In this document: one piece after another, positions 16,865-26,677 of the stretch
Position numbering within the stretch: the first letter of the stretch is position 1
Layout: the number at the start of each line of letters is the position of its first letter
NCBI GenBank assembly: GCA_947642555.1
Contig: CANRSX010000004.1
Location: 1-64,000, forward strand
Reading direction: 5' to 3'
Length of the DNA stretch: 64,000 bases
From: an uncultured Roseburia sp.
GTDB lineage: Bacteria > Bacillota > Clostridia > Lachnospirales > Lachnospiraceae
The notes under the pieces: generated by a model
What the model was told of the DNA's origin: nothing
What the model saw: the letters and a program-made list of their open reading frames with translations, nothing else
The model's database searches: none
Program-made: the position numbers and the translations under genes

Positions 16865-18016
16865 TTATGCCTGCCTATTCTTTTTTTTGTGTTTCTCCTC
16901 GTACATGCGGCTGTCCGCCGTCTCAACCAGCTGCTGCGTATTTGTGACCGCCGCCTCCTCCCACGACGCATAGCCGACGCTTAAGGAAATCTCCCACGGC
17001 CTTCCGTCCGCCCAGCTCATCATCGCGACTCCGTCCTTCAGCTTTAAGATCCTGGCCTCCAGCTGTTCCTTTGTCTCATCGCGCAGGACAATCACAAATT
17101 CGTCCCCGCCGTAGCGTGCCAGAAACGACCGTGAGGCGCCAAACACTTTTTTCATCTGATCCGCCACCTGGCGCAGAACCACATCGCCTTCCACATGTCC
17201 GTAGGTATCGTTGATCTTTTTAAACTTATCGACATCCATCAGAACAAAATAACAAAGTCCCTCTCCCCAGCTCTGCGCTTCCAGTTCGCTTAAGTACTGG
17301 TTTAAGCGTCTCCTGTTATTCAGCCCGGTCAGGGAATCTCTCGTCACCTGATTCTGCTGCCCGTAAATGTGGATCAGCAAAAGCGACGCCGTGGTCAGCG
17401 GCAGGATCAGCTCCGTCCCGTAAAAAAGGATCTGCAGGATCGTTCCGCACAGCGGCAGCACGACGAACCCGGCAAGCCAGTGATACTGCCTGCGCTTTTC
17501 CTCCGAGCTCTCCCTGCGGCAGCCGTTCAGCGCCAGCGCAGACGCCGCCAGCAGATACGCAACGGAAACCCCGGAATGTACCAGGTAAAACGTCCCCCTC
17601 ACATACTGGTTTTCCTCATTGATATCATAAATCAGCCTGGTCCATGGATTGGACAGCACGACCGCCATCATACACATCATCGGAACTGACGTGAGAATGA
17701 CAAATCCTCTCTCCGCCCGGTCCTTATTTCCCACAACCCCGTACACGTAAAAAAACCACAGCAGCGCCACCAGCTCGAGCGTCAGAAAGTGCAGCGTGTT
17801 TAAAATATACAGGATCAGCCGCGTCCCCGGAAACATCCGTCCGTCCATCATCCAGGCCATTGTGTTGATCACCATGACCAGCGCAAGCAGGATCATCGTC
17901 TGGCGCAGGACACGGTTATGCCAGGTAAAAGACGGGGTCTTTCCCATGTTTACCCACACCATAACCAGTGCAATCACCGGCACCAGATGCACCTGCAGAT
18001 ATGTCAGTGCACTCAC
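16865..18016 (-). CDS. membrane GGDEF diguanylate cyclase (copy 1)
   Basis: A 383-residue protein. Residues 1-220 are largely hydrophobic with about seven membrane helices and form a membrane sensor. Residues 225-380 are a GGDEF domain (DSLTGLNNRRRLNQYL at its start, active-site loop RYGGDEFVIV). It should make cyclic di-GMP. I see no RxxD inhibitory site nine residues before GGDEF, so product inhibition may be absent. It has the same architecture and closely similar sequence as the next gene upstream and begins 16 bases after that gene's stop, so the pair looks like a tandem duplication in one operon. Confidence 0.9.
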   Translation of the reverse strand: MSALTYLQVHLVPVIALVMVWVNMGKTPSFTWHNRVLRQTMILLALVMVINTMAWMMDGRMFPGTRLILYILNTLHFLTLELVALLWFFYVYGVVGNKDRAERGFVILTSVPMMCMMAVVLSNPWTRLIYDINEENQYVRGTFYLVHSGVSVAYLLAASALALNGCRRESSEEKRRQYHWLAGFVVLPLCGTILQILFYGTELILPLTTASLLLIHIYGQQNQVTRDSLTGLNNRRRLNQYLSELEAQSWGEGLCYFVLMDVDKFKKINDTYGHVEGDVVLRQVADQMKKVFGASRSFLARYGGDEFVIVLRDETKEQLEARILKLKDGVAMMSWADGRPWEISLSVGYASWEEAAVTNTQQLVETADSRMYEEKHKKKNRQA

Positions 18017-18032
18017 GTCTTTCCCCCCTTTG

Positions 18033-19187
18033 TCACAACGCCCCCGCTGCCTCTTTCTTTTTCTGTTTTTCTACATACATCCGTTCATCCGCCTGATCCA
18101 CAAGGCGCTCGGGTCTCTCATGCGTCACCTCGCGCCACAGCGCATAGCCGATGCTTAAGGAGATCCGGTAATCCCGTTTCGTCTCCTGATTAAAGCGTGT
18201 GACCTCACGGTTAATGCGTGTGATGACACCCTTCGCTTCCCGTTCATCCCGAAAATCGTCGATCACGACAAATTCGTCCCCGCCATAGCGCGCCAGAAAT
18301 GCCCGCTCGCGCCCGAACGTGCGCCGCAGGATCCCGGCAGTCTCCCTTAGCGCCTCATCCCCCACGACATGTCCCAGATTATCATTGATCCACTTAAAAT
18401 CATCAATGTCAATCATGAGCATCCCCCACATCTTTCCCGCAGGCTGATCCGCTCTCCGGTGCAGCTCCTGGTCAAACCGCCGGCGGTTGCTAAGCCCGGT
18501 CAGGCCGTCTGTCGTGATCTGATGATTCTGGCGGTTTAAGTAGAGCCAGAGAACCGCAAGCGAGACGGACGGCGCGGCAAACCACCAGCTTTCCCAGAAA
18601 TATTCCGCGCTGACGCCGGCAAGGATGCCGAGACTTAACCAGAAAAACTGGCTCTCTTCCGCACGGTGATCCCGGATCGCCTCATGGCTGTACAGATACA
18701 GCGAAATCCCCATGCACTCTGCAAGAAACAGCGCGCAGAAAAGCCATGACAGCCACCATCCGGGGCCCCGCCCAAAGCCGCTCTCCGATCTTCCGAACAG
18801 CAGACCGCTCCACGGGGTTGTCACCGCCAGCAGAAAAAAAAGAGCAAAAAGTACGGAAGAAATCCGAAGCACATGCTGTCTGAGCTGTTTATGTCCGCCG
18901 GTGAACAGGCGGTTGCACACACAGAGCAGCCAGGTTCCCGTCATCGTCACGGCGGACAGCGCCTGCAGTATGTACGGAATCCACAGAAACGGTCCCGCAG
19001 TCCATCCCGCGCCGGTCAGGCTGCTGATCAGAATATTTACCAGCATCAGCCCGATCGAAATCAGCGCCAGAACCCCTAACAGCCACTTATCCGCCGTTCT
19101 CGTTATCTTCTTCTCATTGTCCATCCAGATAATGAGGAGAATAATAATCGGGAACAAATCTATACTCAGATGGGTCAATACATCCAT
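18033..19187 (-). CDS. membrane GGDEF diguanylate cyclase (copy 2)
   Basis: A 384-residue paralogue of the 16865-18016 protein, also with a seven-helix-like N-terminal membrane region and a C-terminal GGDEF domain (DGLTGLSNRRRFDQELHRR, DIDDFKWINDNLGHVVGDEALR, RYGGDEFVVID). No RxxD inhibitory motif is seen before GGDEF. The membrane parts of the two copies have diverged more than the catalytic parts, which suggests different input signals. This is the first gene of the pair. The 69 bases upstream to leuA are AT-rich and include minus-strand TATAAT-like sequence. Confidence 0.9.
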   Translation of the reverse strand: MDVLTHLSIDLFPIIILLIIWMDNEKKITRTADKWLLGVLALISIGLMLVNILISSLTGAGWTAGPFLWIPYILQALSAVTMTGTWLLCVCNRLFTGGHKQLRQHVLRISSVLFALFFLLAVTTPWSGLLFGRSESGFGRGPGWWLSWLFCALFLAECMGISLYLYSHEAIRDHRAEESQFFWLSLGILAGVSAEYFWESWWFAAPSVSLAVLWLYLNRQNHQITTDGLTGLSNRRRFDQELHRRADQPAGKMWGMLMIDIDDFKWINDNLGHVVGDEALRETAGILRRTFGRERAFLARYGGDEFVVIDDFRDEREAKGVITRINREVTRFNQETKRDYRISLSIGYALWREVTHERPERLVDQADERMYVEKQKKKEAAGAL

Positions 19188-19256
19188 ATCGCTACCTCCG
19201 AAGATCGTTGTGATATATTATAACATTTTTCGGCGGTTTTGTCAGTATTAATCCGA

Positions 19257-21251
19257 TTATTGATATTTTCTGCGGAACTGTACCGGCGTCATCTCGTACG
19301 CTTTCTTAAACAGCCGGTTAAAATGCTCCACATTCTCATATCCTACATATGCCGCGATGGATTCCACCGTCTGATTCGTCTCCTTTAACATGGTGCGCGC
19401 CTTTTTCATCCGCGCCTTTTTCACCGCATCCTGGAAGGTCAGCCCGGATTTTTCTTTGATATACTTGGAAAGGTACGGCTTGGAAAGGCCGAAATTCTCC
19501 GCAAGCACGTCTAACGTCACGTCCGTATAATGGTTCTGAATATAGTTCATGATATCGACAATGCGCTCCTCCCGGCCCTCGACAATATTCTCGCTTTTCG
19601 CCAGCTTGTTCGCCGCCGTCGCAAGCGCCGCGATGGAGCTCGCGATGATGTCCTCGTCAATCCCCACGCCCCAGTAGTGCCTGCCCTGGCAGAGAATCTC
19701 CACATAAGCCGCGGCCTTTGAGGATGAGCCTGCCGAGATCGCATGCTCCTCATAGGTGGAGAGCTCATAGCTCACGCCGAAATACATCTTGATCGCATTG
19801 CTCACCGCATCCAGCCGTCCGTTTCCGGCGGTCTCGATCACCCGCCGCTCTTTATTCTGCTCAATCGTCACCCGGGCGGTAATCCCGTTCTTCTGCTCGA
19901 AATGGCATTCCGGGATATGGAACACGTCCCTGACATCCACATAATGCTCCTCGAAAATACGGTAAATCGCCTCCGGCGCGAGCTCCTGATGGCGGCGGTC
20001 CGACACGCCCTTGATCAGGTATCCGACCTCCTCCTTCATCTTATCCGGCAGGGAGATCCCAAAGTTCTGCTTTAAGATAAAGGCGACGCCGCCCTTTCCG
20101 GACTGGCTGTTGATGCGGATGACATCCGACTCGTACTCTCTCCCCACATCCTTCGGATCGATCGGAAGATACGGCACATCCCACCGCTCCCCGCTTTTTC
20201 CCGCCTCTCTCCAGGCCATGCCCTTTGAGATCGCGTCCTGGTGAGAACCGGAAAACGCGGTAAACACCAGATCGCCCGCGTACGGGGTCCGCTCATAGAC
20301 CTTCATGCCGGTAAACTGCTCATATTTTTCCCTGATATGAGAAATATCGGAAAAGTCAAGCCCCGGCTCCACACCGTGGCAGAACATGTTCATCGCAACC
20401 GTGACCAGATCGACATTGCCGGTGCGCTCTCCGTTTCCGAACAGCGTCCCCTCGACCCGGTCCGCCCCCGCGAGGATCCCGAACTCCGCGTCGCTGATGC
20501 CGCAGCCCCGGTCATTGTGCGGATGGACGCTCAAGATCACGCTGTCCCTGTATTTTAAATGCTTGTGAATATACTCGATCTGGCAGGCGAATACATGCGG
20601 CATCGCGATCTGCACTGTGGTCGGGATATTGATGATCGCCTTGTGCTGCGGGTCAGGCTTCCACACGTCAAGCACCGCGTTGCAGACCTCGACCGCGTAG
20701 TCCACCTCTGTCCCCGGAAAGCTCTCCGGGCTGTACTCAAAGGTAAAATTCCCTTCCGTCTCCTCCGCCAGGCTCTTTAAGAGCACGGCGCCGTCCACTG
20801 CCAGCTGCTTTACCTCTTCCTTACTCTTTTTAAAAACCTGTTCCCGCTGCGCTACGGATGTCGAATTGTATAAATGAACCACCGCGTGCGGCGCGCCCTT
20901 AACCGCCTCAAAGGTCTTCCGGATGATATGCTCCCTGGCCTGGGTGAGCACCTGCACCGTCACATCGTCCGGTATCATATCCCGCTCGATCAGCGTGCGC
21001 ATAAAATTGTACTCCGTATCGGAAGCTGCCGGGAATCCGACCTCGATCTCCTTAAATCCGATGTCGACCAAAAGCTGAAAGAACTCCACCTTCTCCTCAA
21101 GCCCCATCGGCTCAATCAGCGCCTGGTTGCCGTCCCTTAAATCCACGCTGCACCAGACGGGCGGTTTCTCGATGGTGTCCTTCTTCACCCAGTCATAGGT
21201 TACCTCCGGCGGCATAAAGTATGATTTTCCGTATTTCTCTGCTACGTTCAT
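19257..21251 (-). CDS. leuA: 2-isopropylmalate synthase fused to an AraC-type DNA-binding domain
   Basis: A 664-residue protein in one uninterrupted frame. Residues 1-555 are a yeast-type (long form) LeuA. They hold metal and substrate motif [10 protein letters not shown] (residues 36-45), HPHNDRGCG with the HxH metal ligands, NGERTGN, and a C-terminal LeuA dimer/leucine-sensing domain ([27 protein letters not shown] to [17 protein letters not shown]). Residues 560-664 are a full AraC/XylS double helix-turn-helix ([20 protein letters not shown] and [22 protein letters not shown], ending TPVQFRRKY). The enzyme condenses acetyl-CoA with 2-oxoisovalerate for leucine synthesis. The added domain suggests a leucine-sensing enzyme that also binds DNA. 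No other leu genes are nearby. The upstream region holds palindromes suited to such a regulator. Confidence 0.92.
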   Translation of the reverse strand: MNVAEKYGKSYFMPPEVTYDWVKKDTIEKPPVWCSVDLRDGNQALIEPMGLEEKVEFFQLLVDIGFKEIEVGFPAASDTEYNFMRTLIERDMIPDDVTVQVLTQAREHIIRKTFEAVKGAPHAVVHLYNSTSVAQREQVFKKSKEEVKQLAVDGAVLLKSLAEETEGNFTFEYSPESFPGTEVDYAVEVCNAVLDVWKPDPQHKAIINIPTTVQIAMPHVFACQIEYIHKHLKYRDSVILSVHPHNDRGCGISDAEFGILAGADRVEGTLFGNGERTGNVDLVTVAMNMFCHGVEPGLDFSDISHIREKYEQFTGMKVYERTPYAGDLVFTAFSGSHQDAISKGMAWREAGKSGERWDVPYLPIDPKDVGREYESDVIRINSQSGKGGVAFILKQNFGISLPDKMKEEVGYLIKGVSDRRHQELAPEAIYRIFEEHYVDVRDVFHIPECHFEQKNGITARVTIEQNKERRVIETAGNGRLDAVSNAIKMYFGVSYELSTYEEHAISAGSSSKAAAYVEILCQGRHYWGVGIDEDIIASSIAALATAANKLAKSENIVEGREERIVDIMNYIQNHYTDVTLDVLAENFGLSKPYLSKYIKEKSGLTFQDAVKKARMKKARTMLKETNQTVESIAAYVGYENVEHFNRLFKKAYEMTPVQFRRKYQ

Positions 21252-21290
21252 CTGTTCCTCCTGAAACCTGCTTTCCTGTTATATCCGTAT

Positions 21291-21336
21291 TGACAAATAT
21301 TTGTCAGCTGCCCGGATGTGATCCGACCACATACGG
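21291..21336 (-). promoter_or_regulatory. palindromes in the leuA-araC leader
   Basis: TGACAAATATTTGTCA (21291-21306) is a perfect 16-bp palindrome. Beside it, CCGGATGTG and CACATACGG (21312-21320, 21328-21336) form a second inverted repeat with one mismatch. Both lie 40-85 bases before the leuA start. They could be operator sites or RNA stem-loops. Confidence 0.55.
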
Positions 21337-21431
21337 AATAATTCAAGAAAGTTGATTTTTGATATTGTCACCGTCTATACTATCATACCATCCCGCCAAT
21401 TGCAAGGTGCGTTTTTATCAATCTTATTGAT

Positions 21432-22082
21432 TTATTTTGTCTTTTTCCCCAATCCTTTCTTTGCGCACAGATCCGAGAGACAGCACACCTCGCAGTGCGG
21501 CTTTGTCCGTGCCGTGCAGACCTCCCTGCCGTGATCCACAAGGCGATGGCAGAAATCATTGGTCTCCTCCGGCGGCAGAATCTTCCACAGCGCCATCTCC
21601 ACCTTTTTGGGCTCTTTTATCCCGTCCACAAGCCCCATGCGGTTCACGAGGCGGATGCAGTGCGTGTCCGTCACCACCGCAGGTTTGCCGAACACATCCC
21701 CCATCACAAGGTTGGCGCTCTTTCGCCCAACCCCCGGAAGCGAGAGCAGCGCGTCGAAATCCTCCGGCACCTTTCCCTCGTATTCATCCCGCAGGCGTTT
21801 CATGCAGGCGCTGATATCCCGCGCCTTGCTGTGTCCGAGCCCGCAGGGCTTTACGATCTCCTCGATCTCCTCCACCTCCGCTTCCGCGAGGGCATTAACG
21901 TCGGGAAATTTTTTATACAGATCCTGCACCACAATATTTACCCTTGCATCCGTACACTGGGCCGCAAGACGCACGCTGACCAGAAGCTTCCACGCATCGT
22001 CGTAGTCCAGGGTGCAGCCGGTATCCGGGTATTCCTCCTTTAAGCGCGCGATGATCTGCTTCGCCAGCTCCTTTTTTCTCAT
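21432..22082 (-). CDS. nth: endonuclease III
   Basis: A 216-residue DNA glycosylase/AP lyase for oxidised pyrimidines in base excision repair. It shows the helix-hairpin-helix LPGVGRKSANLVMG with the catalytic Lys, the catalytic Asp in VTDTHCIRLVNR, and the C-terminal iron-sulfur cysteines (CTARTKPHCEVCCLSDLC, C-x6-C-x2-C-x5-C type). ATG 22082 is chosen because GGAGG lies 6 bases upstream. An earlier ATG at 22094 is possible. It is a stand-alone gene behind glgD and its terminator. Confidence 0.93.
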   Translation of the reverse strand: MRKKELAKQIIARLKEEYPDTGCTLDYDDAWKLLVSVRLAAQCTDARVNIVVQDLYKKFPDVNALAEAEVEEIEEIVKPCGLGHSKARDISACMKRLRDEYEGKVPEDFDALLSLPGVGRKSANLVMGDVFGKPAVVTDTHCIRLVNRMGLVDGIKEPKKVEMALWKILPPEETNDFCHRLVDHGREVCTARTKPHCEVCCLSDLCAKKGLGKKTK

Positions 22083-22141
22083 TGTAACCTCCATTCCTGC
22101 CAGAAACACGCAGCCTTTATCCTGCTGCGGATCAGCGCTAC

Positions 22142-22176
22142 GAAAAACAGGGATGCCGCCACAGCGTGCATCCCTG
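22142..22176 (-). terminator. terminator of glgCD
   Basis: On the minus strand, the stem CAGGGATGC / GCATCCCTG with an 11-base loop is followed by TTTTTCG, 17 bases after the glgD stop. Confidence 0.85.
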
Positions 22177-22192
22177 CCTTCTGGTTCACTGC

Positions 22193-23335
22193 TTATACGA
22201 TCTGTTTCTTCATCACATATACCGGGAAGCTGTCGTTGCCCTTCAGCTCTTTGCCCGCGGTGATCGTAACGTTCTTGTCGGTAATCATATACTCGAGATT
22301 TGCTCCCTCTTCCACAACCGTATCCTGCATCAGCACACAGTTCTTCACCTTTGCGCCCTTTGCAATCTTCACGCCACGGAACAGAACGCAGTTCTCCACC
22401 TCGCCCTCAATGACGCAGCCGTCCGCCGCCATCGTATTGCTCACTTTCGCGCCGGCAATATATCTGGTCGGGTTGTCGTCGCGGATCTTGGTATAGATCG
22501 GTCCGGAGAACAGCGCATCCAGATTCTCCTCGTCGAGCATCTTCATATTCTCGCGGAAGTAGCTCTGAACATCCGTGATACGCGCCGCATAGCCCTCATA
22601 CTTATACGCCGCCACATGGATATCATCCAGGCGGTTTGCCAGGATATCGCGCTCTAAGTAAATCAGCCCCTGAATATGGCCGTCCGTAATCATATCGATG
22701 AGCTTCTCCCTCTCGATGATCGCGATGCTCATATAGTGGTTCTGCACGCCGGTATCGGCAGAGTTGGTCTTGATCTTCGTCACACGGCCGTTCTCGTCGA
22801 TATCGAAGGTGTAATACATGCTCTCCGTGCTCTCACGGTTTTCCAAAAGACTCGCCGGGGTCTCTTCCTCCCGGTACACAAGCGTCACGTCCGCGCCGCT
22901 GTGCATATGTGCGTCAATCAGCGCGCCAAAGTCAAAATTCATCGCGATGTTCGCATCCGACATAATCACATATTTCTGCTTCTGCGCACGCAGGAAATGA
23001 AGGATGGAGGCAAGCGCTTCCACGCGGCCGTTGTATACCTTTACGTGACGGTTTGCAAACGGAGGAACGATATTTAATCCGCCGTTCTTGCGAACCAGAT
23101 CCCACTCACGGCCTGAGCCCAGGTGATCCATGAGCGAGTGGTAATTCTTGCGGACGATCAGGGAAATATTGTCGATCCCGCAGTTTACCATGCTCGAGAG
23201 CACAAAATCTACTAACCGGTAACGGCTTGCAAACGGTATGGAAGCCATCAGACGCTCACTCACCAGCTCCGGAACCAGAGAATCATAACTATTTGGGAAA
23301 ATAATACCCAGCGCATCAGAGTTGGAATTTACCAT
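22193..23335 (-). CDS. glgD: GlgD subunit of glucose-1-phosphate adenylyltransferase
   Basis: A 380-residue nucleotidyltransferase-fold protein with a C-terminal left-handed beta-helix (hexapeptide repeats, [26 protein letters not shown]). Its N-terminus ([37 protein letters not shown]) lacks the full GxGxRL phosphate-binding loop of GlgC, as is usual for GlgD, the regulatory-type partner subunit. Together with GlgC it makes ADP-glucose for glycogen synthesis. It overlaps the end of glgC by 7 bases and is translationally coupled to it. glgA and glgB are not in the window. Confidence 0.93.
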   Translation of the reverse strand: MVNSNSDALGIIFPNSYDSLVPELVSERLMASIPFASRYRLVDFVLSSMVNCGIDNISLIVRKNYHSLMDHLGSGREWDLVRKNGGLNIVPPFANRHVKVYNGRVEALASILHFLRAQKQKYVIMSDANIAMNFDFGALIDAHMHSGADVTLVYREEETPASLLENRESTESMYYTFDIDENGRVTKIKTNSADTGVQNHYMSIAIIEREKLIDMITDGHIQGLIYLERDILANRLDDIHVAAYKYEGYAARITDVQSYFRENMKMLDEENLDALFSGPIYTKIRDDNPTRYIAGAKVSNTMAADGCVIEGEVENCVLFRGVKIAKGAKVKNCVLMQDTVVEEGANLEYMITDKNVTITAGKELKGNDSFPVYVMKKQIV

Positions 23336-24537
23336 TCTTCTTCACCGTCCTTTACATTATTATTGACCATGGCATTCGGTCCGATCTTCGCGTTGTCGCC
23401 GACATATACGCCAAATCCAACGGTAGCCACGCCGTTCTCGCTGTCTTCCGGCATCGCGCCGACCACGGCGTTCTCACCGATGATGACGTTCTCCGCCACG
23501 ATACAGTGCTTCACCACCGCACCGGCCTTGATCGTCGTGCCGCCCATAATCACGGCATCCTCAACCTCTGCCCCCTTCTCCACGCGGACGCCCGCAAAGA
23601 GAATCGAGTGCTTTACATTTCCTTCAATCCGGCAGCCGTCCGTGATCATGGAATTCTCGATCACCGCATCCCCGCTGATTCTGTGGCCGGTCATACCGCT
23701 GTTCCTGCTGTATACCTTCCAGTCGTCCTCAAACAGGTTGATCCCGCTGTGCTCCGGATCGAGCACCTCCATATTCGCCTCCCAGAGGGACGGGATCGTT
23801 CCGACGTCCTTCCAGTAGCCGTTGAAGTGGTATGCGTACATTCTGCGGCCGTCTCTTAACAGGTTCGGGATAATGTTGTTTCCAAAGTCGTTTTCCGACT
23901 CCGGATCCGCCTCGTCCTCGATCAGATACTTCTTTAACACATCCCAGTTGAAGATGTAGATACCCATGGACGCCAGGTTTGACTTCGGCTCCTTCGGCTT
24001 CTCCTGGAACTCGGTAATCTTGTCATTCTCGTCCGCCACCATGAGACCGAAGCGCGACGCCTCCTCCCACGGCACTTCTCTGACCGCGACGCTGAACTCC
24101 GCGTCCTTTTCCTTGTGGAACTTTAAGAAATCACTGTAATCCTGCTTGCAGATCTGATCCCCGGAAAGGATGATGACATACTGCGGATTATAACGCTCGA
24201 TAAACGAAATATTCTGATAAATCGCATTTGCCGTGCCCTTGTACCAGTCGGAACCGGATGCCTGCTGATACGGAGGCAGCACATGCACGCCTCCCTGTGA
24301 GCGGTCAAGATCCCAGGGCTGTCCATTTCCTATGTATTCGTTGAGTACGAGCGGCTGATACTGTGTCAGGATACCGACGGTATCAATTCCGGAGTTCACG
24401 CAATTCGATAACGGAAAATCGATGATACGATATTTCCCGCCAAAAGGAACTGCAGGTTTTGCCAGTTTCTCCGTCAGAGCATACAGCCGTGAGCCCTGAC
24501 CACCGGCAAGAAGCATTGCAACCATTTCTTTTGCCAT
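23329..24537 (-). CDS. glgC: glucose-1-phosphate adenylyltransferase, catalytic subunit
   Basis: A 402-residue enzyme making ADP-glucose from ATP and glucose 1-phosphate. The N-terminus has the pyrophosphorylase loop [15 protein letters not shown] and the [20 protein letters not shown] segment. The middle has the LSGDQI metal-binding strand and [11 protein letters not shown]. The C-terminus is a beta-helix ([26 protein letters not shown]). ATG 24537 is chosen because the longer frame starts upstream of a TAGGGGGAAAT ribosome site. It is the first gene of a two-gene operon with glgD. Confidence 0.95.
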   Translation of the reverse strand: MAKEMVAMLLAGGQGSRLYALTEKLAKPAVPFGGKYRIIDFPLSNCVNSGIDTVGILTQYQPLVLNEYIGNGQPWDLDRSQGGVHVLPPYQQASGSDWYKGTANAIYQNISFIERYNPQYVIILSGDQICKQDYSDFLKFHKEKDAEFSVAVREVPWEEASRFGLMVADENDKITEFQEKPKEPKSNLASMGIYIFNWDVLKKYLIEDEADPESENDFGNNIIPNLLRDGRRMYAYHFNGYWKDVGTIPSLWEANMEVLDPEHSGINLFEDDWKVYSRNSGMTGHRISGDAVIENSMITDGCRIEGNVKHSILFAGVRVEKGAEVEDAVIMGGTTIKAGAVVKHCIVAENVIIGENAVVGAMPEDSENGVATVGFGVYVGDNAKIGPNAMVNNNVKDGEEEW

Positions 24538-24563
24538 GATATTTCCCCCTAGTCTATAATCCT

Positions 24564-24598
24564 TAAGTATCCGCAACGATACTTATGGTAAAATTATA
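24564..24598 (-). promoter_or_regulatory. glgC promoter -10 and leader inverted repeat
   Basis: Minus-strand TGATATAAT (extended -10, hexamer 24593-24598) is followed at once by an inverted repeat TAAGTATC / GATACTTA (24564-24571, 24578-24585). The position fits an operator or leader hairpin at the start of the message. No convincing -35 was found. Confidence 0.45.
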
Positions 24599-24692
24599 TC
24601 ACATAATCAGAAATTTCCATACCACTTTCGTAAAATTGTACCTTTTACATGATAAACCTGTACTTTTCTTGTATAGATTGACCAATTTCGTA

Positions 24693-25013
24693 TCAGTAAA
24701 CCATCTTACTCCACCGAAAACGCTCCATATCGACACAATTATCCGCGATTTCGATCCCCTCCTGTTCGAGCAGCGCCTTCTGCTGATTCACACCGCCAAA
24801 GACAAACGCCTCCGAGAGGCGTCCCTCGCGGTTCACCACCCGGTAGCAGGGGATCGTCTCCGGATCCGGATTCACATGAAGCGCATAACCGACCACGCGC
24901 GCCCAGCGGGGATTGCCGGCAAGAGCGGCAATCTGCCCGTAGCTCGCCACTTTCCCATACGGAATCTGCTTTACCACCTCATAGATCCGCTCGTAGGAAT
25001 TCTTCTGTTTCAT
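24693..25013 (-). CDS. MGMT-family (alkyltransferase-like) DNA-binding protein
   Basis: A 106-residue protein equivalent to the C-terminal domain of O6-alkylguanine DNA alkyltransferase. It has the winged-helix part (IPYGKVASYGQIAALAGNPRWARVVGYAL), the Asn hinge region and the active-site segment IPCYRVVNREG. The acceptor Cys is present, but the canonical PCHRV has Tyr in place of His. Alkyltransferase-like proteins without activity usually lose the Cys, so activity here is uncertain. ATG 25013 is chosen because GGGGGAAGAG precedes it. The gene sits 21 bases behind the flotillin gene. Confidence 0.8.
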   Translation of the reverse strand: MKQKNSYERIYEVVKQIPYGKVASYGQIAALAGNPRWARVVGYALHVNPDPETIPCYRVVNREGRLSEAFVFGGVNQQKALLEQEGIEIADNCVDMERFRWSKMVY

Positions 25014-25034
25014 CTCTTCCCCCATGCCGGACCG

Positions 25035-26555
25035 TCACTGCCCGGATTCCTGCGGTGCATTCTCCCCGTTTTTTACGACAACGTTCACCCCGTCCAGACC
25101 GGAGAGCTGAATGTTCCGGTTCACCTGCGCGTCATAGGTGTCCGCATTGATGATCTGCGCCATGTCGATCCCCGTCGCTTCCTTCATGCTCTCGAAGACC
25201 TTTGCCATGACCACAGGCACGTTGTCCGCCACCTGTTTTACGCCGTTGCTGCTGTCGCTTCCTCCGATAATTGTAATCTTATCAATCTGGGACAGCGGCT
25301 CCGCAACCTTTCCTGCGATGTCCGGAAGCACTTTGATCATCATCTCCGCAACCGCCGCCTTATTGTATTTCGCATAAGCCTCCGCCTTTTTCTCCATGGC
25401 CTCCGCCTCTGCGATACCCTTTGCCTGGATCGCCGACGCCTCCGCCTCGCCGACCGCACGGATACCGGCAGCCTCCTGCTCCTTGGAGAAGCGCTCCGCC
25501 TCCGCCTGGGCTTTCCTTGCCTCCGCCTCGCGCTGCGCCTCGAACTGTCTGGCCTCCGCTTCCTTCTGCCGCTGATAGAGCGCTGCGTCCGCACGCTGCT
25601 GCGCCGCGTATTTGTCCGCTTCCGCCTGCTTTTTGATCTCCGCCTCTAACGCCTGCTCTTTTACCGCGACTTCCTTCTGCTTGAGCTCGATCTCGCGCTC
25701 CTGCCTCGCGATATCCGCGTTCGCCGTCGTGATCTCGATCGTCTTCCGCTGCTCTTCCTTCTGGATCTCATACGCGGCGTCCGCCATAGCCTTCTTGGTA
25801 TCCGCCTCGCGCTGCAGCTCGGATCGCTTGATCGCAAGCTCGTTCTGCTTCTTGGCAATCTCGGTCTGCGCCGCAACCGCCGCGTCGTTGGATTCCTTGT
25901 CCGCGGATGCCTGCGCCACCTTGATATCGCGCTCGCTCTCGGCACGCGCGATCGCGGCCGCTTTCTTGATCTTTACGATGTTGTCGATACCGAGATTCTC
26001 GATCACCTCGTTGCCGTCCACGAAGTTCTGCACATTGAAGCTGATAATATCAAGCCCCATGGCCGCGAGATCCGGCTCCGCGTTTTCCTTTACCAGGTTC
26101 GCAAATTTCTGCCGGTCGGAGACCATCTCCTCAAGCTTCATCTTGCCCACGATCTCACGGACATTTCCCTCGAGCACCTCGCGCGCCACGCCCGCGATGT
26201 ATTCCGTATTTTTATTTAGAAAATTCTCCGCCGCAAGCCGCAGCTTTTCCGGATCATTGCTGATCTTGACGTTCACGGTCGCATCCACGTTGATATTGAT
26301 GTAGTCCGCCGTCGGAACCGCATTGCTTGTCTTCACATCGATCGGAATCAGGCGCAGGTTTAACTTATCGAGCCGCTCAAAAAACGGAATGCGGATGCTC
26401 GCCTTTCCGATCACCACCTTTGATTTCTTCTTGATACCGGAAATAATAAACGCCATATCCGGCGGCGCCTTGACATACCCCGCGGCAAAGAGCGCCACGA
26501 CAACAGCGAGAATCACGATCACCAGGATCGCCGGCACGAAATCTTCCAGATACAT
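25035..26555 (-). CDS. flotillin-family membrane scaffold protein
   Basis: A 506-residue protein. A single N-terminal membrane helix (about residues 8-27) is followed by an SPFH/band-7 domain (about 30-200) and then a long Ala/Glu/Lys/Arg-rich coiled coil (about 200-400) with repeated EAE/AQAEA units. The C-terminal region has the MIKVLPDIAGKVAEPLSQIDKITIIGG segment typical of flotillins. It should form oligomers marking ordered membrane domains. The usual NfeD partner is not adjacent. A 19-bp palindrome and a TATAAT lie in the divergent promoter region with the MATE gene. Confidence 0.92.
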   Translation of the reverse strand: MYLEDFVPAILVIVILAVVVALFAAGYVKAPPDMAFIISGIKKKSKVVIGKASIRIPFFERLDKLNLRLIPIDVKTSNAVPTADYININVDATVNVKISNDPEKLRLAAENFLNKNTEYIAGVAREVLEGNVREIVGKMKLEEMVSDRQKFANLVKENAEPDLAAMGLDIISFNVQNFVDGNEVIENLGIDNIVKIKKAAAIARAESERDIKVAQASADKESNDAAVAAQTEIAKKQNELAIKRSELQREADTKKAMADAAYEIQKEEQRKTIEITTANADIARQEREIELKQKEVAVKEQALEAEIKKQAEADKYAAQQRADAALYQRQKEAEARQFEAQREAEARKAQAEAERFSKEQEAAGIRAVGEAEASAIQAKGIAEAEAMEKKAEAYAKYNKAAVAEMMIKVLPDIAGKVAEPLSQIDKITIIGGSDSSNGVKQVADNVPVVMAKVFESMKEATGIDMAQIINADTYDAQVNRNIQLSGLDGVNVVVKNGENAPQESGQ

Positions 26556-26677
26556 AACTTTCCTCTCCCTTCTTCTGTGAAATATATGTGCGCACCGACC
26601 CGATTATTCCCAGAGAAAAGGACAGGCAGATCATGTGCACTGCTTATAGTATCATTATATCACATTCCCCGGATACA

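Noticed and set aside
19257-21251. LeuA-AraC as an assembly or frameshift artefact joining two genes
   Set aside because: The frame is continuous with no stop or internal ribosome site at the junction, and the linker ([17 protein letters not shown]) is smooth. It is kept as a real fusion.
25612-26304. A plus-strand frame opposite the flotillin coiled coil, resembling a hydrophobic Ser/Ala protein
   Set aside because: It is a shadow of the repetitive Ala/Glu/Lys codons of the flotillin gene.
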